Shown here: piece after piece, positions 11,054 to 23,991 of the stretch
How the letters are laid out: each line of letters begins with the position of its first letter
Position numbering within the stretch: position 1 is the first letter of the stretch
Assembly: GCA_026874595.1 (NCBI GenBank)
Contig: CM049318.1
Location: forward strand, 59,804,250 to 59,868,249
DNA: 64,000 bases
Source: Sipunculus nudus
Taxonomy: Eukaryota > Annelida > Sipuncula > Golfingiida > Sipunculidae
Reading direction: 5' to 3'
Program-made: the position numbers and the translations under genes
Notes under the pieces: generated by a model
Seen by the model: only the letters and a program-made list of their open reading frames with translations
Told to the model about the DNA's origin: nothing
The model's database searches: none

Positions 11054-12820
11054 GTGTGTGGGAAATGAGGTTAGAATTCTGAGAATGTTACCATTAGGAT
11101 TGCAATGATAGATTAATTCAATACTCCGAGTCTAAACAAAATATTTCAAGATAAATTGGGTGCAGATGAAACCTTCAGCCTTTTTTTTTGGGGGGGGGGG
11201 GAAGGAATTCAGCGAGACAGAACGGCATATTAATATTATTGTATCCCCAGACAAAGACGGCGATACCATAAATCTTGTCTGTACGATTTCTCCGAAAATA
11301 TTTGACAAACTTGACATGCGCATGTATATGGGTGAGAGGACGAGGCTACTATAGGAGAGTAACCTTGTTCTTGAACAGGGCAACTTTTGGTGAAAACCAC
11401 AGAAAATCTTCATACTAACTGTTCCAAGGATTGCATGGATTTGTCCAAAAATCAAGTTGCCCGAAGGACTTGGATGGCTTTGTCGTGTAGGTGAGACTGT
11501 TTGCGCCGCCTGGTATCATTTTCTTGCCACTTGACAGTACTGTGGGCATTATAAGTCAAAAACTTATGGACAGATTTCTTTCCTATTATAACATGCATAG
11601 ATATGAGTTTTAGATTGTTGAAATGATCTAAAGTGTCGCTGCTTTATCACATTGAATTTACATCCCCAAAATTCTGGAAACAGTTGTATCACGTTGACTA
11701 TCCAAGAAAGAACGTGGAGTAGTTTCTGTTTACATTTACATTACGGCGTCATTTTCTAAGAAATATAACCTCACATTCAAGGCTATTTCGACAGGTGGAA
11801 AAGAAAGCTACACTGTGACAATACAAGGAGCTATTACACGCTATATAAATATGTGGTAGAAAAAAATTAGAAACACGTGCATGGTTATTCACCACTGAAG
11901 CAAATGCATATATAACGAAACATATCTTAATTCAGTCAAACAATCGTCTTTAAAGACGTCCCCTTATGTGTGTGCCTGTTCCTATCTTGCCACCAACTCA
12001 GACCTCGTGTCAATATTAGTTATTTGATGATGTCTTTGGTCGATTTGATGATTTCTTTGTAAATTGTGTTGATTCACATATATGCTGAAAATGTTTTATG
12101 AATGTATACATATGGTATTTGAATGGGTAGAGGGTATACACATGCTTTCCCGCGTTATGGAAGAATATAACTGTGTACCCGTTTTTCTAGTAACCAGACT
12201 GTTGCAACCTTGGCTGGCTCCTGGGCGTAATCAATCTTGAACACTTGCAATCCTTCATAACAGGTATGTTTAAATGTCATCTGCGCCATCAGGCATCACC
12301 TGCCGAAATCCTGAATGAATTTCAATGAATGGTTCCTTTTATTTGTGAAAGTGTAATATCATCCAGAGTTTGCACTGAAATACCTATTTTAGTTGACCAT
12401 CACTCAGCACAGGCTTCAGCTCTGTTATGTATCAATAAATCATATGTAATCTCAGGGTCAGCCTGTTCCCAGGTTTTAATTGCCATTACAGAAAGGTAAC
12501 AGACATTGGTCTTATAAGTATAAAATTTAAAAATTAAACTATTTGATTTCATGAGACAACCCGGGGACATTTGAGCCCATACATGCTGAGGGTTTTCCCA
12601 GTGGACCAACACGAAACAACTGTAACTGTGTGGCTGTTGACTTTTGATGGTTTGATTAAAATTTCAATTATAAGTTGATTCACTGTGTTGTCACGCCACC
12701 TATTGTTAATTCATCAGTTATTTGTGTTACTTGAAGCTGGGATTCGTGACCTCATAATGAATAAACAAGATAGGAAATCCTCTCAAGACATTTGAAAGTA
12801 GGAGTTGGCTTATGTTTGGG

Positions 12821-12821
<1 letters not shown>
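11054..12821. other. Intergenic, no gene recognised
   Basis: Unique-looking AT-rich sequence with short unsupported ORFs and a poly-G run near 11190. I see no domain, RNA gene or clear repeat. Confidence 0.4.

Positions 12822-12885
<64 letters not shown>
12822..12885. repeat. (AT)n microsatellite
   Basis: An uninterrupted AT dinucleotide run of about 64 bp. Confidence 0.98.
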
Positions 12886-12888
<3 letters not shown>

Positions 12889-13864
12889 AAAGGTACCTTG
12901 GAATATAGATACCGGGGAACTTGGTATACGCTCCCGTTGTCAATGCACAAGAAACTCTGCGTGTATATGAACCGATGAATGTATCTGGCATACAGACGAC
13001 GCCCTGCTCTGTTAACCGGTGTCCCCCAAAACAGAACATAGGTAATTTATTACAGTGACAGCTACACCATGGTACGACCAACGAAGTGTAAAAGAAAGCA
13101 GCACCTCATGAAGTATAACCCTTGATTCCTCTCCACATCATGCCCTGGTTTTATATTTAACACATTTATCATTTTTGCCATTTTCATTTACTACTGGCGT
13201 TCAGTTTATTTGGTTTTGCATATTTTTTTAATATTAGGGTTTCCGATATTAGTTTGTATCTTTGTACATCTAATATTTACATGTAAATTTAAGTGTCATG
13301 TGCTTTGATGAAGTGTACGAGTCAATATAAATGTAATTTACAATGTAATTGACATTTTGTGACAACTTTATTTTTCATAGATTGATTCCATCCTTTAAAT
13401 CTGACATATTTTTCACGTTGTTTACTGAAATGATACTTTATTATAAGCATAAAAATTTCTCATATAGTTAAATTATCGAGGGGGCTAGCTGAACAGTTCC
13501 TAAGTGACTTGAATTTAAGTTCATGAAGCGAAACAGCGAAGCAGGATGCTAAAACGCTTACAGGAAATGTATAGGGGGGGGGGATACGGAGGAGTATGCA
13601 GAAAGCGACAAATACAAGTGGATACAAGCGAGAAGCGTCCCACATAATCATTTTTTTATATATCAGAATGAATTCGCAGGAATATTCTGTGACGTAATAC
13701 ACAGTTCAGCACATTGTCTGCCGGGCCAGTGCTTACACGCTCTAGTATATTTTTATTATATTTTATTCAACTTGCTTTTTTTTATTCTTTTATGTTCCAG
13801 CAATTTGAAAATGTAAGGTTATAACGTTACATAGAATAACTAGAAATATGAATTGTAAGAAATG
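12886..13864. other. Intergenic, no gene recognised
   Basis: AT-rich sequence with only short ORFs lacking recognisable features. It includes a short poly-G run near 13573. Confidence 0.4.
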
Positions 13865-14170
13865 AAAACCTCCGCTTTGTGGGGCTCCCTACCGTGGGAT
13901 GCTCCCAAAAGCATGTTTACGTCACTGATCCGGCCCATATTTCCAGGTCCATTCGTGACAGTAAGTGAAAGTTATTAGTAAAATTAAATTTGTGATAACC
14001 TTACTGAACACGGATCATGTTCACACCCAAATGTGTTTGATTCTTCACCGGCATTCCCCGAAATGCACTGAAAATATCGTGAGACTGCGTTCATGATTGC
14101 GTGAAGAACACACGAACATAGTTGTGAAGAAATCACACACGGAAACACACACACGAATGGGGATGAACGT
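13865..14170 (+). repeat. Dispersed repeat family R1, copy 1
   Basis: The segment reads 'gctcccaaaagcatgtttac', then 'gttgattcttcaccggcatt'-like sequence, and ends in an 'acacacac' tail. It aligns by eye, with divergence, to 15472-15745 and, reversed, to 27690-27990. No coding function is visible. Confidence 0.55.
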
Positions 14171-15471
14171 ATACCCTCCTGGCGGGGTCAATGCACTTAT
14201 GATTATGATTATTATAAACCTGAAAACTAAAAGGTTTGCTAAACATTCATATCGTGCGATTTACGTCATCCTCACAGCTAACCAATTGAACCCCGGGACT
14301 GAACCGAAAACCTGAGTAATTATTACCGAGCACAAGAGTCGGCAATAAGGACTAAGTACTCGCACAGTCCTGCATTCCTGAACACCCCAATAATGATGAT
14401 GTGGTTGTTAATTACTAAAGTATCTCATTATATCTCATTTGTTAATGATAAATATAAATCACTTATGCAAGAACATTGAAGTGTTACGGCACCCCTTCAA
14501 ACACCTTATCGTTATCACCTTAACGCTATCTTAAAGCTACGATTCCTTTTACGCGGTTAAGATCCCGGTATGCGGTCGCGGTATGCGGTTGCGGAAAGCC
14601 TTTCCCTTTTATGCGGTCGCTGTTGCGGATAAAATGTATGTATGTGTAATAAAACCATAGAGTACTAAAGGCCGGAATCTTCGTTTTGAATTTTATTGTA
14701 TCCATTAATTAGTAGATCCGCATAGAAGATGTGCGGGTCTAATGGTGAATGGAGGCAATGAATTTTTCTTATATAAAGAAGTTACTGGTAAGCATATTTG
14801 ACTGTTTAGCGCTCATTAAGGGCAGGAGAATGTATATAATATTGATTGAAAACTGTTAAGCCAATATTTGTACCAAGAGGGATTCAAGCCCCTGTGAAGA
14901 TGCATGGAAGCAGTAATAACTTCTCAGAAGAAATTGAGCAGCCCAGAATCTTCAGACATTAGTCATTTTTAAAAAGATTTCTTTATTTTTATTCTTTCAC
15001 ACATTACTGGAACTGTCTTTCATGTCACAAATAGAAGGGCATGAGTATGGCTAACATTGTGTAAGCTCGTGTCATTTGACTTTACCATGTAGTCATATAA
15101 TCATATAATACTATATCGTCATATTGTGTGAGAAAATAACGTCACCATAACGTAGGATTCAATTGATCTCTTACGAATAAAATCACATGCATCACAAACC
15201 AGGCCAAGGGTATAAGGGACACTTACAAAACGCTAGCTGAAAAACGGGACAAATGTTGGTAATAATCAGTTCACCAGACAAAAAGCTGAAAAAGAGGGCA
15301 CCATGTTAAGTAATAAGTTGGTTATATTTGGGCCAAAGAGGCCTGTTTGCATCCTGTTTGTACACAAGGTTACCCATGCAGAATTTGTATGGCTGTCGAG
15401 TATATGATCTTACATGTATGTCTTAAAGAAAATTCCATTTTAAACCTAAAACTCTGCATTCTAAGGAACCC
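14171..15471. other. Intergenic, no gene recognised
   Basis: Contains a short run of repeated 'tatgcggtcgcgg' and 'tatgcggttgcgg' phrases near 14570-14630. Otherwise there are only short ORFs without features. Confidence 0.4.
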
Positions 15472-15745
15472 AAGCCTCGGCCAAGTGGGGGACCGTATTG
15501 TCGGATACTCCCAAAACCATGTCTGCATTCACTTATTCGGCCATATTCACAGAAGCATTCGTACATAAGTCACTGTACGTTTATGAATATTCCTTGATGA
15601 AGTTTTTGAATCCTGATTATATACGGGATCCACACAAAAATGTTATCGATTCTTCGTTGGCCCATTCCTGAAATGCTCTCAAATTGCATGCGATTCCGTT
15701 CATATAAACAAACACACAAATACATATACACACATACTGGAAAGA
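15472..15745 (+). repeat. Dispersed repeat family R1, copy 2
   Basis: Shares 'tactcccaaaaccatgtctg', 'cattcacttattcggccata', 'atcgattcttcgttggccca' and an 'acaaacacacaaatac' tail with the other copies. The phrase order is the same as at 13865 and the reverse complement of 27690-27990. Confidence 0.65.
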
Positions 15746-18700
15746 ACGCAACAATTGATCGTATGTCCACCTTATCTCATGATATGCACTTACATTTTAA
15801 ATTTTTTTTAAAGAGTAATTTTGCATGTGTAGAAATGGCATCGAGAAATCAATAAAAGAATTTATATTTAACAAAAGATTAAGGCTGCAGTTCGTGTCCT
15901 GTGGCTCCTTGCCGAAAAATATCTGTTGGTAATTCATCAAAGGTAGATATTTTAATGTGGCACATTACATCACTGCTTGTCGTACGTTTTGATTACAACA
16001 TTAAAACGCGCATAATAACTCCAAAGTCTATGAAGTTTCAGGCCATCATAAAAGGAGGAAATATTCGCTCCTGTAGCGATGTTAATGTATTTGCGCATGT
16101 ACACATAAAAGCTGACGGACATTTTGAATTTTAAGAGTTAGGAAGTCACGTGAGCATGCATATACATTATAGTGGAAGGCATTGGTTGTAATATTCTATT
16201 CTATGATCTAAAGATAAAAACGACCGATGATCGTTTATTACTTTATCTACCTTATATATTACCATGAAATCTGCCATAGATTTGTACCACAGATATTTAC
16301 AAAGTAAATTAAGTTTAACCCCGTTTAACAGTACTTCTCGTTGAAAGGTCAAGGTAATATCCTTGTTGTTGACACGTATTCGTTCCACGCGGTTCAGTTT
16401 TGATTCTGTTTGTTATTCTGTGCCCTGTCTTTCTTGTATTGGATATAATTAGTATATTTTATCCGAATAAAATGACTTATCAGGATGAGCATACACGATT
16501 GATCGATTATGCGAAATGCAACCAGTTTAATCGATTAAGGTTGCATCGCTGGAAAAGTCCCTTAATTTAAAATCAATCAATAGGCTGTTTCTTTAACTTA
16601 AAGTTGAATATCAAATTTTGATCCGATAAAAAATTTTAAATTTCATCGTTAGACATGAAATAAAAAACATGGTAGAGGGAAAACAAAATATACAGTTTTT
16701 AGATTTTGTTATGTGGTTTGATATTAGCCCTTTAATTTGTGGTTTGCTGTTACTGGTTAAAATGATGTACCATTTAAAAATTTAAAATTTTCAAAAATGT
16801 TGAAATTTCATATGAAAATAAATGTTAATTTCGTTTAATATCTATACCGTTAAGAAGAGCTCTGTATCAGGTTTAAAATTATATTATTATTTTATGGGGT
16901 CTAATATGCATTTGAAAAAGCTTTTTGTTTGATTTCAAATTTAGGGGGTTTTGCCAGGGATGCTTCCGTATTGCTAAATAATTATGATAATCGATGACAA
17001 GGATGGATTTTAAAATGAAATATTAAAATTTTCATAAAAGCAAGTTGAACAGGTTTTACAGTTTTCTTAATAATCCATCGAAAATTGTGAGTCCATCAAC
17101 ATATTTAATATGAAAAGTTATGTGCATTTGAAACTTGTAGCATATTTGTTTGTTCCATGAAAACAATGATGTACTTTTTCCATCAATGCATAACCTTGGT
17201 TGCAAAGTATAGTTGTTTAAATATATTTTACTTTGCCTCGACCTTGTATTAAAAATTTGAAATTTAATTGACGATCACTTAGGGGTAATCAATATGGACA
17301 TTTCCAAATGTAAGGACCTAACTTTTTCAATGGACCTATTAAGGCCGACGCTTAAAATTAACATTTGATTATTAGTGCATGGTTGCATAACATGTGAGCT
17401 TTTGCCGACAGAAAAAAGACGGTCCTTTATACCAGTGAATAATTATCGTCCTCGCCTGGCATGAACAAAAAGGCATGAACTTAAAAAAGGAATTTTTTGG
17501 GGGGATCCAGAGTACCTCCTGTGATGGTACCATGTTCTTTGAACGATACCATAACCTTTAATAACATTTCACCGAGATCCGTTCATTACCTTTGTTAAAT
17601 TTACTTACAGAACAACCAAACAATCAACCAACCACGGCAAAACGATAACACCTCTAGGCGAGGTATAAAAGCTGTCTCTTCCAATAGGTGCAGCTTCTCT
17701 GCCGTCCTGATAACCAGGGCGAAATCTACTTCTCTGCTGGATCGAGCTCCTCTCTGCTGTTTTCCCTCTGACTTACAGCTCGCAACGCCTAATTAGATGA
17801 CAACACAAGGAACTAACGGTGTTGTACACGTCAAACAAAAGAGAAAATACCTGCTGCTATTTAAAACCGATTTGTCACTTGTCCAGGTCAATTTGTCAGT
17901 GCACTTATGATGTACCTTAGCGAGTACCATGAGGTATTTTAACAGGCCTTAGCCATGGGTGATAGGTGACAGAATGCTTGTTCGTCAGAGACACGGAGTG
18001 TGGATTTTTACACCTTCCTTATACATACATTTGATCTGACACACAAACTGTGTTACTCCAGCTAACACCTGTGTGGTACTCCACCTAACACCTAGGCTTT
18101 AAAAGGGACGACAACAATAACTTAGAGTAAATAACTGGAGCACGAACACGTATATATGAAAAGGTAAACAATATTGTTTTGAACAGAATTATATGCATTA
18201 TTGAATAAGAATCCTCTACTCTATCCCCCAGACGTTTAATATAATATAAATACTCTGCGCATGCGCCGGGAATCACCGGGATATCCAGTAACAACCCGAT
18301 GCAAGAGATTCAGTGAGAAAATGGTTCTAGAAGGAATCATGGGTCTGGAAAGAACCATATGGGTTCATGAAAGAGCCCTCAAGACCCCTATTTTCTTAGA
18401 GCGCTATAATTTAATAGCTTTGATCAAGCACCTGCTGGTGTGAACCGTTAATTCTGAATCGATAGAGGCGACATCATGGTGAAAATAATCCCTGGACATA
18501 GAATGGTTTCTTCTAATAATCTTTTTCAGTTTATAATGAGAATAAAAAAACACTACAAAAAATCAGGAGAGTCCCCTTCCACTGCATTGTTTTTCATAAA
18601 AAGAAACGATGATGATAATGATAGTTGCTATCGATTCAGATGAATTTACCACCTTGACGTGGATGACACATAGACGCAAAAAATACATACTGTGTACGTA

Positions 18701-19189
18701 CATGTATAAATATATATAGATATTGTATATATGTATGTATTTTTAAATATATATATATATATATTCACCCTTTATGCATGGATGACAATCAAACGCTGAT
18801 AAAAACAGCAGAGGTTCGACGCAGATTAATCAACCCACTAGCTGTGGCCTAACGATGAAACGGACACAAAAACAAACGTATGGTCAACGCAATGTCCAGT
18901 CGATGAAGTTTTAATTGTTGTGGTTTAAAAGGTTCAAGTGCTCATGTGTCAGACATGAGTTGTGAATATGATAAAAATTTCATATGCGAACACTTTTTGA
19001 CAAACGTCGAACTATCGCAAGTTTGTAAGACCTTCGAAATTGAAAATAAATGGTGATACTTGAAAACTAGCATGGACCTAGATGTAGTACGAATTGGCAG
19101 AAACTATTGTGGCACTAGGTTTATCTGTAGACATATTCTAGATGTAGGTTTAAAGTGCTTTCTGCAGACGGTAACAGAGTGTTTGCGAT
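15746..19189. other. Intergenic, no gene recognised
   Basis: AT-rich sequence. ORFs of 60-80 codons occur but show no domain, signal peptide or supporting splice pattern. It holds a 31-bp dyad at 16516-16546. Confidence 0.4.
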
Positions 19190-20289
19190 CCAGGTTTTGA
19201 GTAAACAAAGATTGGTACTAACTTGTATAGGAGTCTATATGCCTTATTATTATGGAAATGGGATCAATTTGATCTATATAGAGAGACACTGGAGATAGTA
19301 CAGGTTTTAATTGACACCCACACCATGGCGCGCCTTTTGTTTTGTTGGTAGACTTGAATGCCTCCCTACACCAAAGAGGGAATCTGTCCGTTAACTGGTA
19401 TAAACTAGAACCTTTCTTTCTGAATTCATGACTGATAATGACTTGTACGTGACCAACTTCTAATTTAATCAAGGTACGAACCATATTTACGAGAAGGGTC
19501 ATATATTGATCATGTCTTAATGCTGAGATATGTTAAAGATAGAGTGCTCGGTTGTGCAATTTTAAGTAACGTGGGAGAGCTGATCAGTGACCAGTACCCA
19601 TTGGTAGTTAGACTGTAGGTAAATATTTTACCTCAGGGGAATAAGACTTCACCTTTAACTATACCAGTAGTTAGTGTGCCAAATCCTGATTGGACACGGA
19701 AAGAATTAATTGAAACATATCGTGAGAAGGTGAAATCAAAGCTAGAATTAGTCCATACGAATATTACGTCGATAAAATTCAACACAAAAAGTAGAGGTAT
19801 TTGTAAATGAGAGGGTTAGTAAAATTACAAATATTTTGCATTCAACTGTCTCTGAGTCTCAGTTAGACAATTCTTGCGGGAGACAAGAAACAGAAGAAAA
19901 CGACACTGATGGAGCATTGCCTCACCAAAGCCAATAGGAGAGAGCGCTTCTGGCACAGTGTGTGGCGTGCTTGCGACAGACCACGACACAGAGCTGTGTA
20001 TGACTACTATGAGTACGCTTAGCATATATTTCGACAAAAATGACGTCATGCGTTTAATACTTCTATGATATTTAATTTCAATAAAGCTGACTCGTATTTT
20101 CTCGAAAAGAGGATGAGAAGTTTTGGGAACAAAATAAAGATGGCCAAAGGTAAAAGAGGCACAGACTTTTGCAAAATCTCAATTGAAAATTAACATTGTC
20201 ACTCGAAGGAGAAATTTTCGTATGACCAAAGTTCTGAGACAGAGCGGATAAAGAGCTGTCGTGAACAAGTTACTACTAAACTGAATAGA

Positions 20290-20592
20290 TTGCAAGGCGA
20301 AATAATAGCCTTTGTCTTTCCAGAGTTTCTTATGAAACTATTTATTCATAAACTCAGATCGGGGTGTTCACATGGAACAGACGGTATCACTGCTGAACAC
20401 TTGAAGTATGATTCGGGAACTAGTCTTATACTTCTTTCGTGCGAGTTCATGACAGTTTGTTTTCGGGTCAGAGTTGTTCCGCGTAGCTTTTCCAATGTCC
20501 TCCTGATACCACTTTTGAAAAAGCCTAACCTTGATCCGAGTACACCAAAGAATTATAGACCGATAATTGATTCAAATATACTACAAATTTAG
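20290..20592 (+). pseudogene. LINE reverse transcriptase fragment, palm N-terminal blocks
   Basis: The longest open part of the element, 100 codons. HGTDGITAEHLKY and the following LLIPLLKKPNLDPSTPKNYR match the known non-LTR RT pattern of a G-x-D-G segment, then a 'iP-lKK...P...YRPI' block. It stops before the catalytic aspartates. Confidence 0.85.
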
Positions 20593-20969
20593 CTGAAATG
20601 TTCATTTCACATGAATGTGATGAAAATATCGTATACAATGAATTCCGGTTTAGATTTGTACCAGGTCGGGGAACATCGACAGCTATAACCCTCACACAAG
20701 ATATTGCCTCTGACTTTGTAGCACGTGGGTCCCAAACTTATATGCATGTGCAGTCTTGATGCGGAGGGGGCTTTCGATGGAATGCCCCACCAAGTTTTAT
20801 TTGCCAGTTCATAAGATATCTTGTCGGACTGTATAGCTGGCGTTTGCTTAATAACAGGTATGGACAAATTAAGGTTTACATTTAATGAAATACAATGAGC
20901 GAACCCAAGGGTAAGGGTACCTGACAGGGGGGACTGACGCCTCCACATCTTTTTAATATTGTCTATAAA

Positions 20970-21170
20970 GTGCTAATTGACATTTTGGGTAAACAGAATG
21001 GCGGGGTGACTAAAAATGGTCAAATATTTTATATCTCTTCATATGCTGATAATAAAATTTTGATGTGTACAACAGTGTCTGGTCTGCAAGGGTTGTTTAA
21101 TTCTGCAGTGAATTTTGTTACATTAAACGGTTTACAATTTAACCCAGAAAAAAACTGTTTGTACGATTAG
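20970..21170 (+). pseudogene. LINE reverse transcriptase fragment, catalytic-box region
   Basis: Encodes SSYADNKILMCTTVSGLQGL and NGLQFNPEKNC. This corresponds to the YADD box and the downstream 'G-L-x-x-N-x-x-K' motif of RT. The second catalytic Asp is replaced by Asn. Confidence 0.8.
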
Positions 21171-22288
21171 AGGGCAGAACCCGTTCTGTGAGGGGCACAG
21201 ATGGTATATTAAGAACAAGCTGTTGAAGACGGTCGAAAAAATGTCACATCTCGGTTCAATTATATGAACCATTGTGCAAAGGACCATTGTGAGGCAAGAA
21301 TTAGTGCATGTCGGAAAGCATTTCATAGCCTACAAAGTGCAGGTCTTTGTAACAAAGGATTAAACCTTCAGACACCTGCATGTATGGTGGACATGTTGTA
21401 GGAGTACTAAAGTCTACGGCTGTGATGCTAATTATTTAACGGAAAGTGTAAGGCATGAATTGAACTGCCTACAAGCCAGATTAATAAAAAGCATTGTAGG
21501 ATTAGGTTACCGCACAAAGCCGCTGCTCAGGCGTTAGACTTACCGCCAGTGTTTCACTCTGTCGATGTGCAAACTACAATGTTCTTGAATAATATATTTG
21601 AATATAAATCAGGAGCTAAAACATTTTACAGTCTCATGCTCAGTAAAAATAGTCAGTGCCCTAATTTGTTAACAAGACGTGTGGAAAATATATGCAAAAC
21701 ACATAATTAAAATAATTATGTTATTCTAAATCTAAAATATGTTCTGTCTGTGAATAGAAATCATGCGGAAAGAGTAGGCGAGGGTAACAATGGTCTAGTT
21801 GATATTATTCGTAGTGTTTTAAGTCTTGGTTTTAGTAAGAACATGGCATTACTGAAAATGCTTTTAAAGGCTTTTTTAATATATTTCCATGATTATTGTG
21901 TTCATATCCTGAACTTTTGATATATGTTTTGCTTTAGCATGAATATTCTCTCCTAATATTGGAGGTTATTAAATAAATAATAATTATTATTTTACCATCT
22001 TGTCGTAAATAAATAAACAGACGCTGAATTACGCTTAAGATGCGACTTACGAGCTATTTATTTGAAAAATTTAATGTTTTTATAATTTCAAGAACTTTAG
22101 AGCGAATTGATAACAATTTGTTGAATAGTTTTTTGGCACTTTGCAATTTTACAGTCCTTTACATTATGCACACAATACAATATTCCCATGTCAATTTCTT
22201 TATAACTCTCCTAAATTATACTGTGATTTGGCATCTTGGTCGACGCTTGATTCCGGTCATTTCTATGCCTTTACGGGCCCAATCGCAT

Positions 22289-22435
22289 TTAAACTCTCTT
22301 TCGATCGCTCCTTAGCGTTTTCTTGCAGCGACATTCATATTCGCCTCGTATTTCTCTGTCCTCTTCAAACTCTGAATGAATCATTCTCGCGAGCATTTCA
22401 CAAGCTTTCTCATGCCCTCCAGTTTTCGTACTCAC
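22289..22435 (-). other. Possible minus-strand coding fragment
   Basis: On the minus strand, about 48 codons from near 22435 to a TAA at 22289-22291 encode a charged, non-repetitive peptide including HEKACEMLARMIHSEFEEDR and YECRCKKTLRSDRKR. The composition looks more like real protein than its AT-rich surroundings. I do not recognise it, and no start codon or convincing splice acceptor fixes its 5' end. It could be an exon, a transposon remnant or chance. Confidence 0.25.
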
Positions 22436-22819
22436 TTAAACCCGGATGTCGGTAGTCGGAAAGGGGAACGAAAGTGTTTATAATATCCTATAACCCCTCT
22501 ACTTCTTTGTATCACCGACGCTGCTACTTAGCATATTTAAAGTTTATATTTCCTTCCTTTAATTATTTGTCCAAGTGTCACCCCGGCATAAATGTGATGA
22601 CAAACATTAAAAAGGTATGTATCTTTTTATAAATTACAAACAAATACCAACAAAGTATCTGGTGTTTGAAACATATTTGCTAAGATAGACTTGTCGTTTT
22701 GGGCGTTGCGTGTCTTTAACTGTAATTAATAGGCTAGACACTGGAATAAAGCCTGTTGTTCTTGCTTAACAATAAAATAATGCGTGTCTGACCATCTGCA
22801 TGTTGAACCTAATTTTTTT

Positions 22820-23650
22820 AAATATTTTTATTGAAATTTCTTACATATATATATATACAAACTAAAAGTGTAAAAGATGCCTGTGTACACCTTACATAAC
22901 CTACACAGACGCTCACAAAGTGACAGTACAATTAACAATGTGTACATAGCATGGGAATCCATAAACATTTTAACATTGTAACAAGACATGAGCGGTTTTG
23001 TTTTCTTTACTTCCTTTTAAATACAGGTCCATATACAACTTTAAGTAATACATTCTTATAGAAATGTAATTATCATCTGGTATCTTATTATTCTAACAAA
23101 TATTGGAGCAGCATTTCCCACTTCTTTAGATGTAAACTTAATTTCTATTTTTTTCTGAGCTATAATATATTCCACTTTCTGTATGTATTTCAACTGATTC
23201 TTTAACTTTTCAAACAAATTGACATTTTCTGCACCTCTACCATGATAAATAGTCATTTTATAATCAATTGTGATAATCAGTTGATTGACCAACATATTTT
23301 TCTGAACTGGAATCATTCCAAACAGAATTACAGTGATATTACAGTCCGGGAAACTTTTTCAAATATAAATTTCTAGAGCCATAGCATTCAGAAAAAAGGT
23401 GTGTAATTGTCTCATCATAATGATGACAGTAAGAACAACGTGGACTATCAAAAAGTTTCCACTTAAAAAGCCAGTAGTTTACTGGTAAATAACTATAAAT
23501 GATTTTACTCTTTTTTTAACTCTCTGCTATGCATATCAAGAGAAACTTGATAAACTGTATTATAAAACTGTTTAAAATCTCCATGACTCTATAATCCTGT
23601 AATTTCTAACCTATTATCCAAAGAAGTTGGAGTTGAGCTTCTTTTATGTT
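22820..23650 (-). pseudogene. LINE 3' fragment (zinc-knuckle tail), minus strand
   Basis: Read on the minus strand, the region near 23450-23330 encodes WKLFDSPRCSYCHHYDETIT followed by HLFSECYG. This is the C-x2-C...H-x4-C pattern of the C-terminal zinc domain of L1/Tx1-type reverse transcriptases. A further frame at 23316-23056 encodes a lysine-rich tail with EYIIAQKKIEIKF, as in the ends of such elements. The two are out of frame, so the copy is dead and 5' truncated. Confidence 0.65.
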
Positions 23651-23798
23651 AAACCTAATTAACGTGTGATTTAATCTAATGGAAATCTTTATCTTGAAAA
23701 TCTTGCGAAACCAAGAGGTATTCATATTTTCCTATATCTTAATTGTATATGGTTACACATTAGTTTGACATTTACTGAAATGAAATCAAGGTCATCTT

Positions 23799-23991
23799 CG
23801 CAGGGGCCTGCGACAGAATACTTAAAAAGAACACATCAAATTTTTAGACACAAAACCAGTAGAATAACCGATGAAACTCACTGTTGCAATAACAGCTTAT
23901 TTTACTACTTGTTATTAAGTAGTCAAGGATACTGACTTGTGGATCAAAGTTTGGAGTTATTTTTTAAGTCTTCTGTGACAGGCCCCTGTGG
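23799..23991. mobile_element. hAT-like MITE with CAGGGGCC termini
   Basis: About 193 bp beginning CGCAGGGGCCTGCGACAGAA and ending TTCTGTGACAGGCCCCTGTGG, an inverted pair. The similarity continues inward through a shared ACTTAAAAA, so each arm is about 33 bp. CAGGGG...CCCCTG tips are typical of hAT-type elements. No 8-bp target duplication could be confirmed. Confidence 0.65.

Larger units (their letters stand above)
19190..21992 (+). pseudogene. Decayed APE-type non-LTR retrotransposon (LINE)
   Basis: About 2.8 kb of broken coding sequence in the order of a non-LTR element. An endonuclease part comes first: VLLVDLNASL near 19335, and IDHVLMLRYVKDRVLG then ISDQYPLVVRL ending near 19617. Reverse transcriptase blocks follow: SGCSHGTDGITAEHLKYDSG and IPLLKKPNLDPSTPKNYRPI at 20290-20592, and RGTSTAITLTQDIASDF with DAEGAFDGMPHQVLF near 20670-20800. 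The YADD-box region is at 20970-21170. A C-terminal block with ISACRKAFHSLQSAGLCN lies near 21300, and the 3' end is in AATAAATAATAATTATTATT near 21970-21992. Frameshifts and stops are frequent and the catalytic box reads YADN, so it is dead. The clade is uncertain (CR1/Jockey/L2-like). Confidence 0.85.
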
